From: Pseudoalteromonas lipolytica
GTDB taxonomy: Bacteria > Pseudomonadota > Gammaproteobacteria > Enterobacterales > Alteromonadaceae
Length of the DNA: 64,000 nucleotides
Direction of reading: 5' to 3'
Assembly (NCBI RefSeq): GCF_001306915.1
Contig: NZ_LJTC01000002.1
Location: 72,108-136,107 of the forward strand
Shown here piece by piece: positions 9,301 through 20,383 of this stretch. The stretch's first letter is position 1. Every line of letters starts with the position of its first letter. The notes below the pieces were generated by a model. The model worked only from the letters and a program-made list of their open reading frames with translations, did no database searches and had not been told where the DNA came from. The position numbers and the translations under genes are program-made.

Positions 9301-9966
9301 ATGGCGTTTAATCAATCGTACAATACTGCAAGACCAGTAATGTCGACTATTGAAACCAATAAAGTTTTAAAGAATACCTATTTCTTACTGGCGATGACAC
9401 TGGCATTTAGCGCAGTGACAGCAGGTATATCAATGGCAATGAATCTACCTTATTTTATGGGGATAGTATTTAGCTTGATTTCACTTGGTGTGCTTTTTGT
9501 TGTTCACAAAAAGGCTGACAGTGCTTCAGGTGTTGCTTGGGTATTTGTTTTCACAGGTTTAATGGGCGCAGGACTTGGTCCAATGCTTAACTACTACGCT
9601 GCAATGCCAAATGGTCCTATGCTTATTATGCAAGCGTTAGGCTCTACTGCGTTAATCTTCTTTGGTTTGTCGGCTTATGCGCTTACCACTAAAAAAGACT
9701 TCTCATTTATGGGTGGCTTTTTAACTGTGGGTTTAATCGTGGTTATTATTGCAAGCCTAGTTAACTTATTTATCGGCAGCTCGATTACCTTTATGGTTAT
9801 TAATGCTGCAGTTGTGCTAATTATGTCTGGTTTAATCTTATTTGATACTAGCCGTATCATTAATGGCGGCGAGACTAATTACATCCGCGCAACAGTTGCT
9901 TTATACCTGAACGTATATAATTTATTTACGTCTCTTCTTCACCTACTTGGTGCAAGTGATGACTAA
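9301..9966 (+). CDS. yccA: Bax inhibitor-1 family membrane protein, FtsH modulator YccA
   Basis: This 221-residue inner-membrane protein has seven hydrophobic segments and the BI-1/YccA ending ILFDTSRIINGGETNYIRAT followed by LYLNVYNLFTSLLHLLG. In E. coli YccA binds and modulates the membrane protease FtsH. A strong ribosome site (AAAGGAG) lies 8 bases before the ATG. It is flanked by tRNA-Ser(UGA) and the tus genes, a neighbourhood shared with E. coli. Confidence 0.92.
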   Translation: MAFNQSYNTARPVMSTIETNKVLKNTYFLLAMTLAFSAVTAGISMAMNLPYFMGIVFSLISLGVLFVVHKKADSASGVAWVFVFTGLMGAGLGPMLNYYAAMPNGPMLIMQALGSTALIFFGLSAYALTTKKDFSFMGGFLTVGLIVVIIASLVNLFIGSSITFMVINAAVVLIMSGLILFDTSRIINGGETNYIRATVALYLNVYNLFTSLLHLLGASDD

Positions 9967-9986
9967 TTAAATAGTTCTGCTAAAAT

Positions 9987-10009
9987 AGCCCCTTTCTAGG
10001 GGCTTTTTT
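9987..10009 (+). terminator. Intrinsic terminator of yccA
   Basis: The stem AGCCCC/GGGGCT (9987-9992 with 9999-10004) has a 6-base loop, followed by TTTTT. Confidence 0.85.
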
Positions 10010-10021
10010 ATTGGATGCGTT

Positions 10022-10375
10022 TTGGCACAATTTGTACTTTCTCTTCATACCGCGCCGACCGATCACGACACAACTCAACGGCTAATTAAATTTGCACAGG
10101 CCTGTCTTGACTCTGGTCACTCAATTGCAGCTATCTTTCTTTATCAAGCTGGTGTTTACCACGCAAGTAACCATTTAGAACTTGCCAGCGACGAGCTGCC
10201 AATTAATCGTTTGTGGCAGTCGTTAAGTGAGCAAGAGATCCCTCTACTGCTATGTGTCACTGCTGCTGAAAAGCGTGGCTTAGATATCGATAACACAGGC
10301 GTGTTTACCGTCGCTGGGCTTGCAGAATTTGCGATGCTTGTCAGTGAAGCGGATAAATGGGTGCAATTTAAATGA
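10022..10375 (+). CDS. tusD: Sulfurtransferase subunit TusD
   Basis: This 117-residue subunit of the TusBCD sulfur relay passes persulfide sulfur from TusA to TusE for 2-thiouridine synthesis at U34. The essential Cys is at residue 78 (LLLCVTAAEKRGL), the same number as in E. coli. Translation appears to start at TTG with GGA about 7 bases upstream; the nearby ATG at 10015 is out of frame. It overlaps tusC by four bases (ATGA). Confidence 0.93.
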   Translation: MAQFVLSLHTAPTDHDTTQRLIKFAQACLDSGHSIAAIFLYQAGVYHASNHLELASDELPINRLWQSLSEQEIPLLLCVTAAEKRGLDIDNTGVFTVAGLAEFAMLVSEADKWVQFK

Positions 10376-10728
10376 AAAACATTTTAGTAATAAGCCAACA
10401 TAGCCCATTTGACGATCAACATATTCGTGAATCACTCGACACCACACTAATTTTTGCTGCTATTGAACAAAACATTAGTTGGCTACTCAGTGGTGAAGCT
10501 GTTTTAGCTTTGAAGAAAAACCAGCAGCCAGAGCAACTTGGCATTAAAAACTATTTTAAAACCATTAAAACGCTTGAATTATACGATGTTGAAAATATAT
10601 ATGTATGTGAAAAGTCGTTGATGGATTTTAACCTCACACAAGAAAGCTTAATTATTGATGTTAAAGTAGCTAACTTTGAGCAACAGCGTGAATTAATTAG
10701 CCAGCAACATCAGGTGGTGACACTATGA
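10372..10728 (+). CDS. tusC: Sulfur relay subunit TusC
   Basis: This 118-residue DsrF/TusC-like protein is a structural subunit of the TusBCD hexamer. It starts with the family-like VISQHSPFDDQHIRESLDTT. It overlaps tusD and tusB by four bases each, giving tight translational coupling and, by inference, equal stoichiometry. Confidence 0.9.
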   Translation: MKNILVISQHSPFDDQHIRESLDTTLIFAAIEQNISWLLSGEAVLALKKNQQPEQLGIKNYFKTIKTLELYDVENIYVCEKSLMDFNLTQESLIIDVKVANFEQQRELISQQHQVVTL

Positions 10729-10991
10729 GTACCTTGCATATTTTTTCAAAACCTTTATCGCACTACTGCAATAATATGTTGGCCAATTTAATTTCTTCAG
10801 AAGATACAGTGCTACTTGTTAGTGATGCTTGTTATAACAACATGCAGTTTAAACAGTTCTCTTCAGCAATTCATTTACTTGAAGAAGATGCTGCAGCTCG
10901 TGATATTTCATTCAATCAAGGCGATATCGCAATAAACTATACACAGCTTGTAGAAATGACTTTAAACGCAAAAAACACAATTACTTGGTAA
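10725..10991 (+). CDS. tusB: Sulfur relay subunit TusB
   Basis: This 88-residue DsrH/TusB-like protein (LHIFSKPLSHYCNN, EDTVLLVSDACY) is the third TusBCD subunit. It overlaps tusC by four bases and is followed three bases later by tusE. The order tusD-C-B is the standard one. Confidence 0.9.
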   Translation: MSTLHIFSKPLSHYCNNMLANLISSEDTVLLVSDACYNNMQFKQFSSAIHLLEEDAAARDISFNQGDIAINYTQLVEMTLNAKNTITW

Positions 10992-10994
10992 ACC

Positions 10995-11324
10995 ATGCTT
11001 GAATTTAATGACAAACAGATTGAAACCGACAAACAAGGCTATTTACTTGATTCAAATGATTGGTGTGAAGAGCTTGCACCCATTATTGCAGAGCAAGAGA
11101 ACATTACCTTAAGTGAGCAGCACTGGGAAGTTGTGCATTTTGTGCGTGATTTTTACGTAGAGTACAACACCAGCCCTGCAATACGCATGCTGGTCAAAGC
11201 AATGGCCCAAAAGCTAGGTGAAGAAAAAGGAAATAGCATGTACTTGTATAAGCTATTCCCTAAAGGCCCCGCTAAGCAAGCGACTAAAATTGCAGGTTTA
11301 CCTAAACCGGCTAGGTGTATTTAA
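10995..11324 (+). CDS. tusE: TusE (DsrC-like) sulfur carrier
   Basis: This 109-residue carrier accepts persulfide from TusD and delivers it to MnmA, which is encoded about 1.1 kb downstream on the same strand. The catalytic Cys is the penultimate residue (C108, in KPARCI), as in E. coli. The signature [14 protein letters not shown] is present. Its stop overlaps the rluE ATG by one base (TAATG). Confidence 0.95.
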   Translation: MLEFNDKQIETDKQGYLLDSNDWCEELAPIIAEQENITLSEQHWEVVHFVRDFYVEYNTSPAIRMLVKAMAQKLGEEKGNSMYLYKLFPKGPAKQATKIAGLPKPARCI

Positions 11325-11971
11325 TGGTTAATAAAGCCAATAGCAAATCACGTCGCAGCAGCGGTCGAACTTATTCAAGGCCGACTCAAAAACGCCAAGT
11401 TAAAAAAGCAATTAGCCCCGAGCAGCGCAAAGTGGTGCTATTGAACAAACCATTTGATGTGCTTTGCCAATTTACCGATGACCAAAACCGCAAAACGCTT
11501 GCCGACTTTATTACTATTAAAGACGTGTATGCAGCAGGACGCCTAGACAGAGATAGCGAAGGACTGTTGCTCCTTACCAACTGCGGTAAATTACAACACA
11601 CACTTACTGAACCCAATAAAAAAACAGCTAAAACTTATTGGGTGCAAGTAGAAGGCGATGTGACTGATGAGGCTATCTTTGCACTTAACAAAGGTGTAGA
11701 GCTTAAAGATGGCATGACCAAGCCTGCCAAAGTTAGGCGTATTGACGAGCCGTCAATTTGGCCGCGTACCCCGCCCGTTCGCGAGCGTAAAAACATTCCA
11801 ACCAGCTGGTTAGAAATCTCTATCACTGAGGGGCGTAATCGCCAAGTTCGCCGTATGACAGCGCATGTTGGCTTCCCTACTTTGCGATTAATTCGTTACA
11901 GCATTGGTAACTATACCCTTGATGGCTTAGACAGTGGTCAATTTAAAGTAGTGAACAACCCAGATGCATAA
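11324..11971 (+). CDS. rluE: 23S rRNA pseudouridine synthase RluE
   Basis: This RsuA-family pseudouridine synthase (215 aa) should modify 23S rRNA. The catalytic motif [16 protein letters not shown] carries the Asp nucleophile, and the C-terminal [10 protein letters not shown] is present. A basic, probably disordered N-terminus precedes the domain; there is no S4 domain, as in RluE. The ATG at 11324 overlaps the tusE stop; an upstream GTG is less likely. The assignment to RluE rather than a sister enzyme rests on its position before nudJ-mnmA, as in E. coli. Confidence 0.9.
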   Translation: MVNKANSKSRRSSGRTYSRPTQKRQVKKAISPEQRKVVLLNKPFDVLCQFTDDQNRKTLADFITIKDVYAAGRLDRDSEGLLLLTNCGKLQHTLTEPNKKTAKTYWVQVEGDVTDEAIFALNKGVELKDGMTKPAKVRRIDEPSIWPRTPPVRERKNIPTSWLEISITEGRNRQVRRMTAHVGFPTLRLIRYSIGNYTLDGLDSGQFKVVNNPDA

Positions 11972-12398
11972 ACCCAATGTCACAGTGGCCGCCATCGTCA
12001 CATACCAAGAAAAATTTTTACTTGTTAAAGAGCGCGATAAACACACAGGTGAGATTTGCTATAACCAGCCTGCCGGCCATTTGGAAGCCAATGAAACCTT
12101 AGCTAAAGCAGCTCATCGTGAACTTATTGAAGAAACAGGGATTAGTCTAAATGCTAGTCACCTGGTTGGTATCTATAATTTACACGCCACGAATGGCATT
12201 CACTATATGCGATTTAGCTTTGCTTTTAATAGCCCAGAGCTGTTTAAACCATCTCCCAAAGATGATGACATTCTCAGCGCAGATTGGTTTAGCCTTGAGC
12301 AAATTAAAAGCCTGCCGCTTAGAAGCCCTCTGGTTTTAAAATGCATTGAAGATCATTTAGCTGGTAAAGCCTACCCACTTAGTTTGATTTACCAATAA
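11964..12398 (+). CDS. nudJ: Nudix phosphohydrolase NudJ
   Basis: This 144-residue Nudix enzyme carries the box [17 protein letters not shown] followed by IEETGI. In E. coli NudJ (YmfB) hydrolyses nucleoside tri- and diphosphates and HMP-PP, a thiamine precursor. It overlaps rluE by eight bases and lies just before mnmA, the conserved order. Confidence 0.9.
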   Translation: MHKPNVTVAAIVTYQEKFLLVKERDKHTGEICYNQPAGHLEANETLAKAAHRELIEETGISLNASHLVGIYNLHATNGIHYMRFSFAFNSPELFKPSPKDDDILSADWFSLEQIKSLPLRSPLVLKCIEDHLAGKAYPLSLIYQ

Positions 12399-12435
12399 GC
12401 GCTGTGATTTTGGCTGGTTTGGGCGTCTAAAAGCA

Positions 12436-12444
12436 TGCTATAAT
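12436..12444 (+). promoter_or_regulatory. Extended -10 promoter before mnmA
   Basis: TGCTATAAT is a perfect extended -10 (TGnTATAAT) about 27 bases before the mnmA ATG. No good -35 lies 17 bases upstream, which is usual for extended -10 promoters. It suggests that mnmA-hflD can be transcribed independently of rluE-nudJ. Confidence 0.65.
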
Positions 12445-12470
12445 ATCGGCCTTTCCATAGCAGTTAAAAA

Positions 12471-13586
12471 ATGACAGCGAATATTATGAGCGAAAATAGT
12501 CACATTAAAGTCATCGTGGGTATGTCCGGCGGTGTTGATTCTTCTGTATCAGCGTATTTATTAAAGCAACAAGGCTATCAAGTTGAAGGCCTGTTTATGA
12601 AAAACTGGGAAGAAGACGATAATGATGAATATTGCGCTGCAGCTGAAGACCTAAAAGACGCACAAGCTGTGTGCGACAAGCTAGGTATTGAGCTTCACAC
12701 TGTAAATTTTGCAGCCGAATACTGGGACAACGTGTTTGAGTACTTTTTAGCAGAGTACAAAGCAGGCCGTACGCCAAACCCAGACATCATGTGTAATAAA
12801 GAAATTAAATTCAAAGCATTTCTAGAATTTGCAGCACAAGCACTTGGGGCTGATTACATCGCGACTGGCCACTATGTTCGCCGCGAAAAACGTGGTGATA
12901 AATTTGTAATGTGTCGTGGCCTCGATGACAACAAAGATCAAAGCTATTTCTTATACACTTTAAGCCATGAGCATATTGCGCAAACACTTTTCCCTGTTGG
13001 CGATATTGCTAAGCCTGAAGTACGCCGCATCGCTGAAGAGCAAGATTTAATTACGCACGATAAAAAAGACAGTACTGGTATTTGTTTTATTGGTGAGCGT
13101 AAATTTAAAGACTTCTTACAAAAATTCTTACCAGCACAGCCAGGTAAAATTGAAGATACCGATGGCAACGAAGTGGGTGAGCACGAAGGCTTGATGTACC
13201 ACACACTTGGTCAACGTAAAGGTCTATTAATTGGCGGCATGAAAGAAGGTTCGGGTGAACCTTGGTATGTAGTTGATAAAGACGTTGATCGTAACGTATT
13301 AGTGGTTGGTCAAGGTAAAGACCACCCTCGCCTATACAGCAATGGTTTAAATGCAAACCAGCTGCACTGGGTTGACCGCGAAGGCCCTAAAGGGACCACA
13401 CGCTGTACTGTTAAAACCCGCTATCGCCAAGAAGATATCAGCTGTACTTTACTTGTTGGTGAAGATGGTATGGCACGCGTATTATTTGATGAGCCACAAA
13501 AAGCAGTGACACCGGGCCAATCAGCCGTATTCTACGCTGACGAAGTGTGTTTAGGTGGTGGTATTATTGATTCGGTGATCAAATAA
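12471..13586 (+). CDS. mnmA: tRNA-uridine 2-sulfurtransferase MnmA
   Basis: This enzyme makes 2-thiouridine at U34 of Lys, Glu and Gln tRNAs, using ATP and sulfur delivered by TusE. The PP-loop [13 protein letters not shown] lies near residue 19. The catalytic cysteines are in [12 protein letters not shown] and [12 protein letters not shown]. The C-terminal half matches E. coli throughout. An ATG five codons later (12486, MSENSHIK) aligns better with the E. coli start and may be the true one. Its stop overlaps hflD by one base. Confidence 0.96.
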   Translation: MTANIMSENSHIKVIVGMSGGVDSSVSAYLLKQQGYQVEGLFMKNWEEDDNDEYCAAAEDLKDAQAVCDKLGIELHTVNFAAEYWDNVFEYFLAEYKAGRTPNPDIMCNKEIKFKAFLEFAAQALGADYIATGHYVRREKRGDKFVMCRGLDDNKDQSYFLYTLSHEHIAQTLFPVGDIAKPEVRRIAEEQDLITHDKKDSTGICFIGERKFKDFLQKFLPAQPGKIEDTDGNEVGEHEGLMYHTLGQRKGLLIGGMKEGSGEPWYVVDKDVDRNVLVVGQGKDHPRLYSNGLNANQLHWVDREGPKGTTRCTVKTRYRQEDISCTLLVGEDGMARVLFDEPQKAVTPGQSAVFYADEVCLGGGIIDSVIK

Positions 13587-14188
13587 TGACAGAGCACCAA
13601 GTCATGGCTTTAGCTGCCATGTGCCAAGTTGCTAAACAAGTACAAAAAGTTGCGCAATATGGCCAAGGCAGTGATCACGAATTAGATAAGTTACTAAACT
13701 GTATTGTCGAAACATCACCAAATAGCCCTGAAGACGTGTATCAGGGTAAACATAATTTACGTGAAGGCTATCGCATTTTGATTGCACAGCTTTCTGCCGG
13801 CGCAGACAAAGACGTCGAAATCGTAAAATATGTGGGTGGTTTAATGCAATTAGAACGTGCATTAAGTTCAAAGCAAAACAGCTTAAATGAATTAGGTCGT
13901 CGCATTGATGATGTTAAACGTCGCCTCGACCACTTTGCTATCACAGATGATACTGTAGTAGCAGCGCTTGCTGATATTTACTCATCGGTGCTAAGCCCCC
14001 TCGGGCATCGTATTCAAGTGTATGGCAAGCCAGAGTTATTAAAACAGCAGCTCACGCAAAACAAAATTCGTGCCTTATTATTGGCCGGAATTCGTAGTGC
14101 CGTGTTATGGCGACAAATGGGCGGTAAACGCCGTCATTTTTTCTTTGCAAAAAGAAAAATCCTCGCCATTGCTAAACAATCAATTTAA
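13586..14188 (+). CDS. hflD: HflD family protein
   Basis: This 200-residue, mostly helical, peripheral membrane protein matches HflD, which in E. coli affects lambda lysogeny by binding CII and lies between mnmA and purB. The pattern ALAAMCQVAKQVQKVAQYG near the start and GKPELLKQQ near the end fit the family. Its ATG overlaps the mnmA stop (TAATG). Confidence 0.92.
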   Translation: MTEHQVMALAAMCQVAKQVQKVAQYGQGSDHELDKLLNCIVETSPNSPEDVYQGKHNLREGYRILIAQLSAGADKDVEIVKYVGGLMQLERALSSKQNSLNELGRRIDDVKRRLDHFAITDDTVVAALADIYSSVLSPLGHRIQVYGKPELLKQQLTQNKIRALLLAGIRSAVLWRQMGGKRRHFFFAKRKILAIAKQSI

Positions 14189-15592
<1,404 letters not shown>

Positions 15593-15608
15593 ATTCAAAT
15601 TAAGACTT

Positions 15609-15641
15609 AAAAAAGCGAAAGGCCTTCCTTTCGCTTTTTTT
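15609..15641 (+). terminator. Intrinsic terminator of purB
   Basis: The stem AGCGAAAGG/CCTTTCGCT (15614-15622 with 15627-15635) has a CCTT loop and a T-run behind it. Confidence 0.9.
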
Positions 15642-15665
15642 ATATCAATTCGCTTAGGTCATGTT

Positions 15666-16811
15666 ATGTATCAATTAACCATTAATTCATTAACCCAAGA
15701 GCAATTTTTAGCTGAGTATTGGCAGAAAAAACCATTACTTATAAAGCAAGGCTTCAAGGATTTTGCAGATCCGATTGAGCCCGAAGAATTGGCCGGTCTT
15801 GCCATGGAAGAAAGCATTGAATCACGTATTGTGACCAATCACTCAGATGATTGGCAAGCATACCATGGTCCTTTTGAAGACTTTAGCTTGCTAACTGAAA
15901 AGCACTCAACATTACTGGTGCAAGCAGTTGACCATTGGCATAGCGATGCAGCGCAACTACTTGAGCCATTTCGCTTTATTCCAAACTGGCGTATCGATGA
16001 TTTAATGATCAGCTACTCTACCCCGGGTGGTGGAGTGGGCCCGCATTTAGATCAATACGACGTGTTTATTATTCAAGGTGAAGGAAAGCGCCACTGGCGA
16101 GTTGGTTTACCTGATGCGAACTTAAAGCAATTTGCACAAAATAAGAGCCTGTTACAAGTTGAGCAATTTCCTGCCGTGATCGACTGTGTGTTAAAGCCGG
16201 GAGATGTTCTCTATATTCCACCAGGTTGCCCACATGAAGGTTACGCAGTTGAAAATGCACTTAATTACTCTGTAGGTTTTAGAGCGCCAAATCAACGCGA
16301 TTTATTATCACAATTTGCCGATCACCTTATCGATACTGAGCTTGGTAATCAACGATACGGTGATGCAGAGCTTAAGTTGCGCTCATCTAAAGGTGAGCTT
16401 AACCAAACTGAAGCAGAAAAAGTAAAGCAACTTATGATTGCTGCAATTAATGATGATGCAGTATTCAAGACTTGGCTTGGTAACAGTATGAGTCAGCCAA
16501 AGCATGACATGGATTTAGCGCCTTTAGAAGAGCCATATACTTTAGATGACGTAAATGACTTACTCAATGATGAAGACGTTGTTTTTGAGCGTTTAGGTGG
16601 CACCCGCGCTATCTATCAAGTAATTGACGATAAAATACTTTTAAGTATTAATGGTGTTAATTACATGCATGATTTAACTGACCTTGAATTAATAACAAAG
16701 CTCACCGATCAGACATGGGTGACCGCTGCTGACATAAATAGTTCAAAAAATAATCACATTTTCTTGAAAACCTTTACTACACTTTTAAATGAGGGTATTT
16801 GGTTTTGTTAG
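15666..16811 (+). CDS. roxA: Ribosomal oxygenase RoxA (uL16 arginine hydroxylase)
   Basis: This 381-residue JmjC-type 2-oxoglutarate/Fe(II) oxygenase (YcfD) hydroxylates an Arg of ribosomal protein L16. The iron ligands are visible in GGGVGPHLDQYDVF (HxD) and in PPGCPHEGYAVE (distal His). The C-terminal winged-helix-like domain follows. In E. coli roxA also lies near purB. Confidence 0.93.
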   Translation: MYQLTINSLTQEQFLAEYWQKKPLLIKQGFKDFADPIEPEELAGLAMEESIESRIVTNHSDDWQAYHGPFEDFSLLTEKHSTLLVQAVDHWHSDAAQLLEPFRFIPNWRIDDLMISYSTPGGGVGPHLDQYDVFIIQGEGKRHWRVGLPDANLKQFAQNKSLLQVEQFPAVIDCVLKPGDVLYIPPGCPHEGYAVENALNYSVGFRAPNQRDLLSQFADHLIDTELGNQRYGDAELKLRSSKGELNQTEAEKVKQLMIAAINDDAVFKTWLGNSMSQPKHDMDLAPLEEPYTLDDVNDLLNDEDVVFERLGGTRAIYQVIDDKILLSINGVNYMHDLTDLELITKLTDQTWVTAADINSSKNNHIFLKTFTTLLNEGIWFC

Positions 16812-16823
16812 GAGTGTGTGTTT

Positions 16824-17282
16824 ATGGGCTATCAAATAGATGAAGTTGAATGGAGTATCGACAAGGAACTCTTACAACAAATCCGAGAGCGGGTATTTGT
16901 ATATGAACTACATATCCCAAGACACATTGAGTTTGACCATCTAGATAAAATAGCACATCACGTGCTCGTTACAGATGAAGGTAAACGCCCAGTTGCTACT
17001 GGGCGTTTATGTAATGATGGCCTTATCGGCCGTATTGCAGTTTTACCAGAACACCGTAATCGTTCGGTTTATAAATCATTATTGAATTACTTAGTTAATT
17101 TGGCTGAAAAGCAAGGCTGTGATTGTGTCAGCATTAATTGCATATTGAATGAAGTAGATAGATTCAAACAAAATGGTTTTTCGGCTGATGGTTTAGTGTT
17201 CATGGAAGCTGGTATTCCAAGGCAACGAATGCTCTGCCCTATTAAGCATTTTGATACTCGGCCATTCACTTTAGTGCATTAA
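16824..17282 (+). CDS. GNAT family N-acetyltransferase
   Basis: This 152-residue GNAT domain carries the acetyl-CoA motif region GRIAVLPEHRNRSVYKSLL and the family-like early segment IRERVFVYELHIP. The substrate is unknown. The ATG at 16824 has GGAG nine bases upstream; a GTG two codons earlier is less likely. The gene follows roxA by 12 bases, so it is likely co-transcribed with it. Confidence 0.85.
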   Translation: MGYQIDEVEWSIDKELLQQIRERVFVYELHIPRHIEFDHLDKIAHHVLVTDEGKRPVATGRLCNDGLIGRIAVLPEHRNRSVYKSLLNYLVNLAEKQGCDCVSINCILNEVDRFKQNGFSADGLVFMEAGIPRQRMLCPIKHFDTRPFTLVH

Positions 17283-17294
17283 GGTACATGTAAA

Positions 17295-17330
17295 ACAAAA
17301 AAGCTGAATAACATTATTCAGCTTTTTTGT
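17295..17330. terminator. Bidirectional terminator between GNAT and DUF4826-like genes
   Basis: This is a perfect 17-bp inverted repeat (17295-17311 with 17314-17330), AAGCTGAATAA/TTATTCAGCTT at its centre with A- and T-runs outside. It serves the two convergent genes. Confidence 0.9.
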
Positions 17331-17350
17331 TAGAAGGTATGTAGAGTTAG

Positions 17351-17797
17351 TTATGCTGGCTCATTTTGCCACATTTCTTCTTTTTCAAATAACTCATATA
17401 AGCCATGGGCACGGTTGATTAACAGATTAGCAAAATCAGCTTTGGTTTTATCTACCGCACCTGATTGCATTAGCTGATCAGCCTTCATTTGCCACTGCAT
17501 TGAGAAATAACGTAATACTTCACGTGCATTGTTTGCTGCGCTTGCTTCAGCGTGATCGGTTGGTAAACGACCTGTGATCACCCAATAGCTCTTACCGTTT
17601 TGTGCTTTAAATTTCCAGATAGCTACTAATGGCGCAATAAAACGGCTTTCTTTTTCTACAACAGTTTGCGGAATAACGCCTTTTTCAGCTAAATGCTTTT
17701 GTGCATTTTCGAAACATTCTCTTTGCCAAATAACACTTTGTTTTTGCGCTTCAGCTTGTTCTTCTGGTGTTAATGGTCTTGCTTGTTTTTGTTCCAT
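17351..17797 (-). CDS. DUF4826-like protein of unknown function
   Basis: This 148-residue soluble protein has a charged, Gln-rich N-terminus (PLTPEEQAEAQKQS). Next comes a beta-rich centre (FIAPLVAIWKFKAQ, YWVITGRLPTDHAEAS) and a helical C-terminal half. It looks like the DUF4826 family of marine gammaproteobacteria, recalled rather than searched. No signal peptide is present. Confidence 0.7.
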   Translation of the reverse strand: MEQKQARPLTPEEQAEAQKQSVIWQRECFENAQKHLAEKGVIPQTVVEKESRFIAPLVAIWKFKAQNGKSYWVITGRLPTDHAEASAANNAREVLRYFSMQWQMKADQLMQSGAVDKTKADFANLLINRAHGLYELFEKEEMWQNEPA

Positions 17798-17910
17798 GGT
17801 GGTTACTCTTTTACAACATTTCTGACACTTTAAGGTTTAAAATGGCGCTGTGCAAGTGTTTACAGGCAATCAAAGAGCATTTAAATTTACTTGCGTACTA
17901 TTCAATCAAC

Positions 17911-18441
17911 CTAGAAAGAAGAGTTAGGCTCAGTTAAAAATTGCAGTTCTTCAGGAGTTGATTCGCGACCTAAAATCCTATTGCGATGTGGGTAGCGACC
18001 AAACCTATCAATAATCACTTTGTGCTTTAGTTCAAATTCATAATTACTCATGCCTTTAAACAATTGCTCAGCTTGCTGATGAATGATTTTAGATTCACTG
18101 TGCATAAACGGCATGTAAATAAACGCAGCTTGAGAGCTAGGTAATTTTTTATCAAAGCCAAGTTCAATTGCTCTTTGCGCTAAGCTTAGTGCTTGTGGAT
18201 CTTGGCTAAAAGCCTGCGCCGTATTACGATAAATATTGCGTGAAAACTGATCTAACACGATAATTTCAGCTAAAGAGCCTAGGGCATCAACTCGCCAGTC
18301 AGCATGCTCGCCTGCGATAACCTGTAAAAGGCATTCTGAAAACTCAACCGTAATCAAAGCATCAACTTCATCAGATTGCTGATACCAAGCTTCTGGTCCT
18401 AATTCATTAAACCAGAAATCGATAATCCTTTGCTTATTCAT
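17911..18441 (-). CDS. DUF924 family protein
   Basis: This 176-residue helical protein (TPR-like fold) has the family signatures IIDFWFNELGPEAWYQ, LAEIIVLDQFSRNIYR, YMPFMHSES and RFGRYPHRNRILGRESTPEE. The biochemical role is not established. The ATG at 18441 has GGAG six bases upstream. It follows lolE by about nine bases and is probably the last gene of the lol transcript. Confidence 0.9.
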   Translation of the reverse strand: MNKQRIIDFWFNELGPEAWYQQSDEVDALITVEFSECLLQVIAGEHADWRVDALGSLAEIIVLDQFSRNIYRNTAQAFSQDPQALSLAQRAIELGFDKKLPSSQAAFIYMPFMHSESKIIHQQAEQLFKGMSNYEFELKHKVIIDRFGRYPHRNRILGRESTPEELQFLTEPNSSF

Positions 18442-18450
18442 AAACACTCC

Positions 18451-19695
18451 TTAATTACCAAGAACTTTTGCAGGATCGACACGGGTTGCTTGCCAAGCAG
18501 GATATAATGTTGCCAAAATAGCGAGGATAAAAGTCACAATCACCGTAATAACGATATCTTGCCAAACTAATTTACTGGGTAAAAACTCAATAAAATAAAC
18601 CCCTTGTAACGGGTTATCGCCAAATAAATTACTTGCCCAAGTGAACAGTTCACTGATGTTTAACGCAAGCATCACACCGATAATCGTGCCTAGAATTACC
18701 CCGATTAAAGCTTGTGTAAAACCTTGCATCACAAAAGTTGCTAAAATGGTGCTATCTTGTGCGCCCATGGTTTTTAAAATTGCGATATTTGCCTGTTTTT
18801 CACGTACTTCCATCACTAATGACGAAACAATATTAAAACTCGCTACGGCAATTATTAAAAACACCACGATATACACAATAGTGCGAACCATTTGAATATC
18901 TTGATATAAGCTACCCTGGGTTCTAAACCAACTCGAGACATAGACATAATCAGGAATAACTTGCCCCACACGCATCGCCGTTTGATGGGCTGCGAACACA
19001 TCAGCTACTTGTAATCGTAAGCCGGTTACTTGGTTTTGCTCAAAACTCAACACACTTTGCGCTTTATCAAGGCGAATGAAAGCCGCCGTTTCATCAATTG
19101 GGCCACCCATTTTTATAATACCCGCAAGATTCAAGCTAACACGCTTTGGCGCCAATAAAGTGTTACTTTGCTGGTTTATCTGTGGGATTAATAAGGTAAC
19201 TGGGTCGCCAATTTTAAGGCTCAATCGGTTAACGATTTGTTGGCCTAAAAGCACATCTTCTTGTTGTAGCTGGCTAACTAAGCGCCCTTCTGTAAATTGA
19301 TTTAACGCCGACACTTGGTTTTCAAATTCAGGGCTAACACCACGCACTTCAACTGCTTTTAACTCACTTTTATATTGCGCCATGCCGTTGACACTTATAA
19401 ACGGCGCAGCACCTGTTACACCGGCTTGAGAGCGTAGTAGAGCAACTTTTGACTGCCAATTATTGATTGGTCTGTTAGGGGCAACATATTCAACCTGAGG
19501 TACAACCGATAAAAGCCGATGTACTAGCTGCTGCTCAAAACCATTAATAACTGATAAAGCAACAATTAGCACAGCGACACCTAAAAGTATGCCGATTGTC
19601 GATGCTTTAGCGATAAAACTAACAAAACCGTTTTGTCCGTCTTTTTGGCCACTATGGGCACGAAAGCGTTTTGAAATAAAGGCACTAAGCAACAT
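18451..19695 (-). CDS. lolE: Lipoprotein-releasing ABC permease LolE
   Basis: This 414-residue permease of LolCDE extracts outer-membrane lipoproteins from the inner membrane for LolA. The topology is MacB-like: one N-terminal membrane helix, a large periplasmic domain, then three C-terminal helices. It ends with ATLYPAWQATRVDPAKVLGN, the conserved tail. The assignment as LolE rather than LolC comes from its position after lolD. It overlaps lolD by 11 bases. Confidence 0.92.
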   Translation of the reverse strand: MLLSAFISKRFRAHSGQKDGQNGFVSFIAKASTIGILLGVAVLIVALSVINGFEQQLVHRLLSVVPQVEYVAPNRPINNWQSKVALLRSQAGVTGAAPFISVNGMAQYKSELKAVEVRGVSPEFENQVSALNQFTEGRLVSQLQQEDVLLGQQIVNRLSLKIGDPVTLLIPQINQQSNTLLAPKRVSLNLAGIIKMGGPIDETAAFIRLDKAQSVLSFEQNQVTGLRLQVADVFAAHQTAMRVGQVIPDYVYVSSWFRTQGSLYQDIQMVRTIVYIVVFLIIAVASFNIVSSLVMEVREKQANIAILKTMGAQDSTILATFVMQGFTQALIGVILGTIIGVMLALNISELFTWASNLFGDNPLQGVYFIEFLPSKLVWQDIVITVIVTFILAILATLYPAWQATRVDPAKVLGN

Positions 19696-20383
19696 GCTGA
19701 GACTCTTTTATTGCGAGCTTACCATCATCTAAATAGGCAATTTTGCCTAGTTTATCTGCAAGTTCTAAATCATGGGTTACCACAACAAAACTGGTTTTTA
19801 AGCTAGTATTTAATTCTTTAATTAAATCGTAAATCTTAATTGCGTTTTGTTTATCTAGGTTACCGGTTGGTTCATCGGCAAGCACCAAAGCAGGCTCGGT
19901 TACTAATGCACGTGCTATTGCAACCCGCTGCCTCTCACCACCTGATAACGCCGAAGGTTTATGTTCACTGCGATGAGATAACCCTACTTTATCTAGCATG
20001 TTACGGGCTTTTTCGGTTGCCGCTTTTGCGCTTAAGCCTTTAATTAATAATGGCATTGCAACATTTTCGATGGCAGTAAATTCCATTAATAGATGATGGA
20101 ATTGATAAATAAAACCTAAATTTTCATTACGGAAACTGGCTTGTTGTTTACGGTTTAATTTAGAAACTTGCTGGCCTTTAATTTCAACCTTGCCTGAGCT
20201 TTCGTTATCTAAGGTACCTAATATATGCAATAAGGTACTTTTTCCTGAGCCTGAGCTCCCTACAACGGCTAACATTTCGCCTTGTTTAAGAGCTAAATCA
20301 ACCCCTTTTAATACCGCAACCTCGTTATCGCCATCTTGATAGACTTTATTTAGCTGCTGACAATTGATAACTAAATCACTCAT
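19685..20383 (-). CDS. lolD: Lipoprotein-releasing ABC ATPase LolD
   Basis: This 232-residue ATPase has Walker [13 protein letters not shown], signature [18 protein letters not shown] and Walker [14 protein letters not shown]. It powers the LolC/LolE permease. It overlaps lolC by 8 bases and lolE by 11, so the three subunits are translationally coupled. Confidence 0.96.
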   Translation of the reverse strand: MSDLVINCQQLNKVYQDGDNEVAVLKGVDLALKQGEMLAVVGSSGSGKSTLLHILGTLDNESSGKVEIKGQQVSKLNRKQQASFRNENLGFIYQFHHLLMEFTAIENVAMPLLIKGLSAKAATEKARNMLDKVGLSHRSEHKPSALSGGERQRVAIARALVTEPALVLADEPTGNLDKQNAIKIYDLIKELNTSLKTSFVVVTHDLELADKLGKIAYLDDGKLAIKESQHVA